Shown one piece after another: positions 62,524 to 64,000 of a DNA stretch of 64,000 nucleotides. Position 1 is the first letter of the stretch; the number at the start of each line of letters is the position of its first letter. Source of the DNA: Hofstenia miamia (taxonomy: Eukaryota; Xenacoelomorpha; Acoela; Hofsteniidae); NCBI GenBank assembly GCA_900660155.1, contig CABFPE010000157.1:1020947-1084946 (forward strand). Direction: 5' to 3'. The notes beneath the pieces were generated by a model that worked only from the letters and a program-made list of their open reading frames with translations, was not told the DNA's origin and did no database searches. A program made the translations under genes and the position numbers.

Positions 62524-63701
62524 ATATATATATATTTACTTATTTATTTATTTATTTATTTATTGTTAAGCTTGCTGAAAAAACCAAACATTCAAGCACT
62601 AAAGCGATCCAATGATTATTATTTGCTACTATATGTCATGTGCTTACTGTAGAGGTAATTTAACAGTAATGGTATCGATAGCATTTGTTTTTCAACAACC
62701 TCAGCAAATTTTAACTCATTAAGTTGTCGTGTAAACTATTAGTTAAATTGCAATTACTGCTATAAAAATGAATTTGAATAAAATTATTGGATGCTAGGAT
62801 AGTGCATATTAGCTCGTTTTTGTTTAACTCTTCAAAAACATTTAAACATTGTCCATCAGGAATTCCTAAGCAAAAAAATGTAGCTGAAGTTATAACCGTA
62901 ACTTATTGCTATTAAATAAATTAATCTTTTCTAAATAGTAAATCGAGCGAAAACGGTTTTGTTTGTCAGTAGCAAGAGACTAAAACACTTGTGAAAATTA
63001 GTTTAACATCTTAGATAAATTCGTAATTCGTAATCATTTTGCAGAATGTAAACGTTATGGATTTCATCATTCCAACCTGTTCTTTTGATAGCCTAAAAAA
63101 TATAATGAATAGTTATTTTAAGCAGTAACTATTCATTTGAAACGCTGATATAAGTAAATTGAATGACTCATTGAAATATTCTACAATAATTTTCAAACAA
63201 TTACAAAATATGAATACGAAATATTTTCTTTAGCCTAATTTTAAAGGTAATTTGAATTAAACTACGCTCTTTTTAAATCTAGTAATTTCTATACATGTAC
63301 TTCTTATTGTTCTGACTAGTTGTAAATACATGCATTAGAAATTTTTTTAGGTAGTAAAGGATCACCTAGTCGACCTCGATGAGGAATATGAAGAAGAAGA
63401 AGACGGTAACAATGTCGTCAAAGTTCCATTAATCTCTGCTAGTTGTCGAGTCGTCAGAAAAGGCAACTTTTTCTTCTGGAATGCAATTTTAATAATGGTA
63501 GGGTCTCATTATTTTATAGTCTAAAATAGGAATGGGATTATTTAGATGTGCATCAGTGTCTTGTCATTTACTGGGTTTGCCATAAATTATCAAATGTTGA
63601 AGTTCAGACTAGGCGTATCTCTTACTTTGCTTCTCACTTCAGTAGCTTTTAAGTTATCAGTTAACAGTCATTTACCAATGATCTCATATCTTACACTTCT
63701 A
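27916..63701 (+). CDS. Pentameric ligand-gated ion channel-like (Cys-loop superfamily) subunit, 3' end outside window
   Basis: Five exons (27916-28146, 54432-54632, 56674-56808, 63351-63497, 63546-63701) join in phase 0 with GT-AG borders to give 290 residues. Residues 1-238 match the order of the neurotransmitter-gated ligand-binding domain: GDIDTKSQRF, VLIQAKWTEPAL, FPDVWDPKLRI, and FEKMELRDFPRDVQDI where the Cys-loop should be. M1 starts at NFFFWNAIL, M2 is FRLGVSLTLLLTSVAFKL, and M3 starts at LPMISYLTLL, the typical LPxxSYxTxxD position. The subunit should sit in the plasma membrane as part of a pentamer, but ligand and ion selectivity cannot be read. No signal peptide is visible at the assumed start (ATG 27916, context CGCATGG), so an upstream exon is possible. 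M3-M4 lie beyond the window. The first cysteine of the loop is replaced and only one Cys follows, so this looks like a Cys-less branch. Confidence 0.88.
28147..28630. other. Start of the 26.3 kb first intron
   Basis: AT-rich with a GC/GT-rich dinucleotide run at 28450-28472. Nothing else is recognised. Confidence 0.6.
28631..29075 (+). mobile_element. Penelope-like element fragment, GIY-YIG region and 3' tail
   Basis: Scattered codons (KTKD, MQLRSQHPKIGEALI) match the GIY-YIG endonuclease end of the copy at 60.4-61.2 kb. The tail from 28910 (AAGCATGATAACACTAAATT) to CCGGTCTAT at 29029-29037 matches the tail of that copy in the opposite orientation. Broken and truncated. Confidence 0.75.
29003..29033 (+). 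ncRNA. Hammerhead-like motif in the Penelope-like tail (degraded core)
   Basis: TTGATAAT, then a hairpin GATT-loop-AATC, then GAAACCGGTC. It is the diverged counterpart of 60468-60498. The core CUGAUGA is altered in two positions, so this copy is unlikely to cleave. Confidence 0.35.
29076..31061. other. Intronic AT-rich DNA, no gene recognised
   Basis: Open stretches at 29606-29803, 29959-30243 and 30454-30681 show no family resemblance or conserved motifs. Confidence 0.5.
31062..31600. mobile_element. hAT-type MITE with CCCGTACCC words
   Basis: TIRs TAGTGATGTGC and, from the other end, TAGTGATGTGTGGGTAC are clear. CCCGTACCC-like words crowd both ends (31113-31175 and 31499-31590) around an AT-rich core of about 300 bp without ORF. 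The flanking 8-mers ATTGGTAG and CTTAGTAC share 5 of 8 bases, so a target duplication is possible but decayed. Confidence 0.75.
31755..31946 (+). other. Unrecognised 63-codon ORF, possible exon or retrocopy
   Basis: From the ATG at 31761 it reads MDIFKQKFLKLEYCSHAF, then GGIWECTVKISPSLKEVFPL and a hydrophobic end (LIIGINLMAFLALL). The composition looks protein-like, but the opposite strand is also open over the same span, so chance is likely. Confidence 0.2.
32400..33206. mobile_element. hAT-type MITE, CAGGGGCTG/CAGTGGCGG ends
   Basis: The left end reads CAGGGGCTGAAAAAAGG, followed by a G/C block (GAGGGGGCCCGGACCCCCTC). The right end, reversed, reads CAGTGGCGGCTACAG. The flanking 8-mers TCTCAAAG and CGTCAGAG share 5 of 8 bases. 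The core is AT-rich and an ORF at 32468-32833 is featureless. Confidence 0.6.
33207..33539. other. AT-rich spacer, nothing recognised
   Basis: No ORF and no repeat ends are seen. Confidence 0.5.
33540..34357. mobile_element. GC-rich 0.8 kb block ending in (TA)n, probable retroelement tail or composite SINE
   Basis: The base composition, near 50 percent G+C by eye, is unlike all neighbours. It begins sharply at GGGGTCTCCGGCGACCCC and ends at a (TA)n tract, as the 3' end of a LINE or SINE often does. A 67-codon ORF (33543-33746) overlaps but shows no known domain. No A/B-box promoter could be assigned with confidence. Confidence 0.4.
34358..34400. repeat. (TA)n with ATAC interruptions
   Basis: TA run at the 3' edge of the GC-rich block. 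Confidence 0.9.
34401..34750. other. Intronic AT-rich spacer
   Basis: Nothing is recognised except the left target copy of the element at 34751. Confidence 0.5.
34751..35211. mobile_element. hAT-type MITE with TTTTAAAACA words
   Basis: The left end reads CAGGGTAGGAAAA; the right end, reversed, reads CTGGGTTGGCAAA. The flanks GTTTTAAT (34743-34750) and ATTTTAAT (35212-35219) match in 7 of 8 bases. Words such as GTTTTAAAACACCTG (near 34818) and GGTGTTTTAAAACATG (near 35147) repeat near both ends. The GC-richer core at 34940-35040 could be remnant transposase sequence. Confidence 0.8.
35744..36169. mobile_element. hAT-type MITE with GTGCCGTG words, perfect target duplication
   Basis: The ends CAGTGTTG and (reversed) CAGTGCTGG are flanked by a perfect 8 bp repeat GCTGTAAA (35736-35743 and 36170-36177). 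GTGCCGTGTCG and close variants recur at 35762-35805 and 36122-36155, with a GCACGG copy at the right end. The AT-rich core holds no ORF. This is the best evidence in the window that the word-repeat elements are hAT insertions. Confidence 0.9.
36178..38584. other. Intronic AT-rich DNA, no gene recognised
   Basis: A minus-strand ORF at 36586-36822 has no recognisable motif. No repeat ends are seen. Confidence 0.5.
38585..38700. mobile_element. Remnant with CGATCCGATCCGA words
   Basis: ACCCGATCCGATCCGACTCCGAT and TGACCTGACCGGACTCG lie within 100 bp just left of the Tc1-like element. It looks like one end of another word-repeat MITE truncated by it. No TIR or target duplication is found. Confidence 0.35.
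38710..40353 (-). mobile_element. Tc1-like transposon with IR/DR ends, inserted at TA
   Basis: The outer ends CAGTACTGGAAA and (reversed) CAGCACTGGAAA are flanked by TA (38708-38709, 40354-40355). A related stretch (TTCGGCCA preceded by TTGGAACAAT) recurs about 200 bp inside each end, at 38907-38928 and 40129-40150. This is the IR/DR arrangement known from Sleeping Beauty-type elements. Length is 1,644 bp, normal for Tc1-like elements. Confidence 0.9.
39036..40064 (-). pseudogene. Tc1-like transposase, frameshifted
   Basis: ATG at 40064 (minus) opens 128 codons with the paired-like HTH (CNIARLVEPPQSTVGNIIRR). The frame shifts near 39650 and the next block (39639-39211) carries the catalytic core. 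Its landmarks are VIFSDESRFEL, SVMVWGAI, YQQDGALCHTS and DWPSQSPDLNIIENM. There are 35 residues between the second Asp and the Glu. A second shift near 39211-39230 leads into the C-terminus (39036 end, HPAKY). The protein would have been a nuclear transposase. Two frameshifts make this copy inactive, but it is otherwise nearly complete, so it is relatively young. Confidence 0.88.
40356..41388. other. Intronic AT-rich DNA, no gene recognised
   Basis: Open stretches at 40313-40552 and 40829-41029 lack known motifs. Confidence 0.5.
41636..42258. mobile_element. hAT-type MITE with CCCGGGC words, nested in the piggyBac MITE
   Basis: The TIRs CAGAGTTGGAGCCGG and (reversed) CAGAGTTGGAACTGG agree in 13 of 15 bases. 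Words such as GGGCCGGGCGGGG and CCCGGGCCCGGGC cluster at 41650-41735 and 42171-42232. The flanks ATAATGAG and ATAGTGTC share 5 of 8 bases. A smaller foldback sits inside it at 41889-41970. Confidence 0.8.
41889..41970. mobile_element. Small foldback element nested in the CCCGGGC MITE
   Basis: The arms GGGTGCCACACGATTAGT and, reversed, GGGTGCCACACGAATAGT form a nearly perfect hairpin of about 80 bp. The AT-rich centre TGACTATAGTCA is itself palindromic. No clear target duplication is seen. Confidence 0.8.
42542..43806. other. Intronic AT-rich DNA
   Basis: Only a (TA)n tract at 43173-43210 is recognised. Confidence 0.5.
43173..43210. repeat. (TA)n microsatellite
   Basis: TA run with one TG interruption. 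Confidence 0.9.
43815..44246. mobile_element. hAT-type MITE with CGGTTTCGGTT words, perfect target duplication
   Basis: The TIRs TAGAGGTCGACGGT are identical at both ends. The flanking 8 bp ATTGCTAG (43807-43814 and 44247-44254) match perfectly. TTCGGTTCGG and AACCGCGGTTTCGGTT occur near both ends. The centre at 43975-44150 has a more balanced composition and might be transposase remnant. Confidence 0.92.
44255..45552. other. Intronic AT-rich DNA, nothing recognised
   Basis: No ORF of note and no repeat ends are seen. Confidence 0.5.
45553..45775. mobile_element. hAT-type end with CAGTGGCGTACGCA start
   Basis: CAGTGGCGTACGCAAAGGGG begins a stretch with two blocks, GTCCCCCATCAGA and GTCCCCCGTCAGA, plus a C-run at 45712-45722. 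The wording is shared with the end at 56041 (reversed CAGGGGCGTACCCAGG). The right limit is not resolved. Confidence 0.5.
45776..49730. other. Intronic AT-rich DNA, no gene recognised
   Basis: ORFs at 47628-47825 and 48023-48217 have no recognisable motifs. A short TA run lies at 46239-46254. Confidence 0.5.
49731..50403 (+). other. Two unrecognised + strand ORFs
   Basis: An ATG at 49731 opens 67 codons to 49934 (start MSEQSVLVRVKDCQCNTRIF). A second frame at 50212-50403 contains MISFFEKKTLSQDAFENTK and ends 12 bases inside the minus-strand ORF at 50392-50913. Lysine-rich, no family recognised. They could be exons of a nested gene, transposon debris or chance. Confidence 0.2.
50392..50913 (-). 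CDS. Unrecognised 174-codon minus-strand ORF, possible terminal exon of a nested gene
   Basis: This is the longest open frame in the intron that is not a transposase. It begins beside an acceptor-like sequence (CTTGAG then TGG AAA CTA) and has no ATG at the start, so it looks like a last exon ending at its own stop at 50392-50394. It contains a Cys-rich start (WSNHTLERCKRCLIKVKSYH) and an amphipathic segment (SAFMLLLGNILAIALKEL). No domain is recognised. A possible upstream piece is 51134-51325 (minus), which has a donor-like ATTG/GTAATT, but the phases do not join cleanly. It may be a nested gene, a retrocopy or mobile-element protein. Confidence 0.35.
   Translation of the reverse strand, partial: RWKLSYFNYQQENCKWSNHTLERCKRCLIKVKSYHKNLEKSNDLCSNEYFVPTKKICHLPNQLMDQIVYEHLPAIECQEMSSKSAFMLLLGNILAIALKELNNHFNDDNFIALPPHSSTFINTEKLKSLLDYFLTIPEFKNIMDSIRKLSSIKTFLESEYTVLKNCILGRLNN
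50914..54431. other. End of the first intron of the channel gene
   Basis: AT-rich with TA runs at 52037-52053 and 52350-52369. GTTGTCAACCCTG at about 52163-52175 looks like an isolated hAT end. A GC-richer patch lies at 53575-53690. The acceptor TTATTAG precedes the exon. Confidence 0.5.
54432..54632 (+). CDS. Ion-channel exon 2: ligand-binding core
   Basis: It has 67 codons between TTATTAG and CAG/GTACGC. It carries FPDVWDPKLRIRNLEE (family WxPxLxxxN) and ends in the FPRDVQ part of the Cys-loop region. Phase 0 at both borders. In the family the first loop Cys sits within the FEKMELRDFP stretch, where none is present. Confidence 0.9.
54633..56673. other. Intron 2
   Basis: AT-rich. A hAT-type right end ends at 56041 (reversed CAGGGGCGTACCCAGGATTT), without a matching left end. 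Nothing else is recognised. Confidence 0.6.
56674..56808 (+). CDS. Ion-channel exon 3: post-Cys-loop strands
   Basis: 45 codons, phase 0, after TATCTTAG and before GAG/GTTGT. DITITLCSALSKSEIDF continues directly from FPRDVQ, and QEWQMFQHVE fits the EW motif of the later ligand-binding strands. Confidence 0.9.
56809..58425. other. Intron 3, left part
   Basis: AT-rich, with a (TA)n tract at 58234-58261. Nothing else is recognised. Confidence 0.55.
58234..58261. repeat. (TA)n microsatellite
   Basis: Pure TA run. Confidence 0.95.
58426..58628. mobile_element. Foldback MITE of about 200 bp
   Basis: CTGCTCATCACTGCACTG (58451-58468) is exactly inverted at 58587-58604, and AACAATT plus TTGGC extend both arms outward. 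No ORF. The family is uncertain. Confidence 0.7.
58802..58904. repeat. (CT)n followed by (TA)n and TATTTA runs
   Basis: CT repeats at 58802-58828 change directly to TA repeats, with TTTATATTTATA interruptions at 58856-58870. Confidence 0.95.
58938..59240. repeat. 141 bp direct repeat flanking a 21-N gap
   Basis: 58938-59078 and 59100-59240 are identical and separated only by Ns (59079-59099). Most likely an unmerged contig overlap. Confidence 0.95.
59241..60066. other. Intronic AT-rich DNA
   Basis: Nothing but a TA run at 59968-59999 and a single N at 60000. Confidence 0.5.
60067..60418. mobile_element. Possible hAT end, CATTGGTCCTCAAAC
   Basis: CATTGGTCCTCAAACTTTCC resembles the CAGTGGTTCTCAAACTTTT ends of Charlie/SPIN-type hAT elements. 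No right end found. Confidence 0.35.
60468..60498 (-). ncRNA. Hammerhead ribozyme-like motif in Penelope-like tail
   Basis: On the minus strand: CTGATGAT, a GTTT-loop-AAAC hairpin, then GAAACCGGTC. This matches the hammerhead core order CUGAUGA, stem II, GAAA, stem III, GUC. Deviations are an extra U before stem II and a very short palindromic stem III (ACCGGU) without loop. Stem I supports only 2-3 pairs locally. Confidence 0.4.
60613..61059. repeat. 223 bp exact direct repeat across a single N
   Basis: 60613-60835 equals 60837-61059. The N at 60836 marks the join, so probably an assembly overlap. Confidence 0.95.
61162..61282. repeat. Inverted duplication inside the Penelope-like region
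   Basis: About 50 bp at 61162-61211 are the near-exact reverse complement of 61231-61282, with a 19 bp spacer. It lies at the 5' limit of copy B and the break point of copy A. Confidence 0.9.
61283..62430 (-). mobile_element. Penelope-like element copy A: RT C-terminal part, linker and start of GIY-YIG
   Basis: Minus-strand codons at 62392-62114, repeated at 61751-61473, read LFSRAVRLSSSYQKV and NLRQNGYPDNVL, the thumb/linker region of PLE reverse transcriptase. Next come NIFSNKDPILMSRRSSIVYK and CHKC, the beginning of a GIY-YIG domain. There the copy is cut by copy B. Copy A and copy B encode similar but distinct linkers, so they are two family members. 640 bp are doubled across N 61795. 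Broken fossil. Confidence 0.8.
62425..62455 (-). mobile_element. Isolated Tc1-like terminus
   Basis: Reversed, it reads CAGTAGTGATCAAAAGTTTT then CGGACACCT, a typical Tc1-like TIR, against a TA run. It directly abuts the 5' limit of Penelope-like copy A. No partner TIR was found. Confidence 0.55.
62456..62565. repeat. (TA)n followed by (TTTA)n
   Basis: TA run with TTTATA interruptions to about 62534, then about eight TTTA units. Confidence 0.95.
62566..63350. other. Intron 3, right part
   Basis: AT-rich, nothing recognised. It ends in the acceptor ATTTTTTTAG. Confidence 0.6.
63351..63497 (+). CDS. Ion-channel exon 4: end of ligand-binding domain and start of M1
   Basis: 49 codons, phase 0. 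An acidic loop (DLDEEYEEEEDGNN) is followed by VPLISASCRVVRKGNFFFWN, where NFFFWNAILIM enters M1. Donor ATG/GTAGGG. Confidence 0.92.
63498..63545 (+). other. 48 bp intron
   Basis: GTAGGG to TATTTAG, the shortest intron in the gene and in sharp contrast to the 26.3 kb first intron. Both neighbouring exons are phase 0 and the joined protein runs smoothly through M1. Confidence 0.9.
63546..63701 (+). CDS. Ion-channel exon 5: M1 end, M2 and start of M3
   Basis: 52 codons between TATTTAG and CTA/GTAAGT. CISVLSFTGFAI completes M1, RLGVSLTLLLTSVAFKL is the pore-lining M2, and LPMISYLTLL starts M3. There is no PAR-type motif before M2, which anion-selective metazoan receptors usually have. Confidence 0.93.
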
Positions 63702-64000
63702 GTAAGTAACTTTTATCTTATTATGTCTATGTTAATTTAATCATTTTTTTGTAAATCGTTTTATTTTTTCAACATTGCAAAAACATCACAGATATAAAAA
63801 ATTCTCCATCACTATTTCTAACATTGACAATAATTGTTTGAACCCCAACAGGCACAATGGCCACAACGTAGATTTCATTGAACCATACTAGTACATATTT
63901 TAGATTCTCACTTAATTTGGATGGTGATCTTCTTCAATTAAATATTTGATTGTAATTTGGATATCAAACTGAATACGTAGGTGTAGCAATAGCATTTAGG
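63702..64000 (+). other. Intron 5, continues beyond the window
   Basis: GTAAGT donor followed by AT-rich DNA. The M3-M4 exons are not in the window. Confidence 0.7.

Overview
The window is AT-rich metazoan DNA, by eye about 70 percent A+T, with long (TA)n tracts, very large introns and many decayed DNA transposons. It carries no bacterial-type gene organisation, tRNA, rRNA or CRISPR array. The mix of hAT, Tc1/mariner, piggyBac and Penelope-like elements, with one GT-AG spliced receptor gene, suggests an invertebrate. A hydrozoan-like cnidarian is a guess I cannot confirm from sequence alone.

Host gene. One gene is well supported. It is a pentameric (Cys-loop superfamily) ligand-gated ion channel-like subunit on the + strand, with five phase-0 coding exons at 27916-28146, 54432-54632, 56674-56808, 63351-63497 and 63546-63701. 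Together they give 290 residues: a ligand-binding domain, M1, M2 and the start of M3. The gene runs off the right edge. Its first intron is 26.3 kb and full of transposons, while its last visible intron is 48 bp. The cysteines of the Cys-loop appear to be missing.

Left part (1-27.9 kb). This is mostly transposon fossils. There is a 4.4-4.7 kb DNA transposon with long terminal inverted repeats and an unclassified transposase (1-4360 or further), an internally deleted mariner between two TA tracts (6574-7456), a ZMYM1/Tip100-like hAT fossil (11586-13620) and a piggyBac fossil (14490-16298). Smaller items are a 201 bp foldback (18801-19001), a hAT tail (19041-19160), an unrecognised ORF with one stop (19275-19721) and a candidate small spliced gene or pseudogene (9942-10314).

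Middle (first intron, 28.1-54.4 kb). It holds a Penelope-like fragment and a series of short non-autonomous elements. Several have hAT-type termini, and two have perfect 8 bp target duplications (35744-36169 and 43815-44246). Each carries its own short GC-rich or distinctive word repeated near both ends. A three-level nest lies at 41393-42537: a foldback inside a hAT MITE inside a piggyBac-type MITE. A Tc1-like element with IR/DR ends lies at 38710-40353. A 174-codon ORF lies antisense at 50392-50913.

Right part (56.8-63.3 kb). Two Penelope-like copies lie here in minus orientation, one apparently inside the other. Their 3' tails hold a hammerhead-like motif whose stem II covaries with the copy at 29 kb. 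Three N positions in this stretch, and a fourth at 2682, each separate two direct copies of the same sequence. These are most likely unmerged contig overlaps rather than biology.
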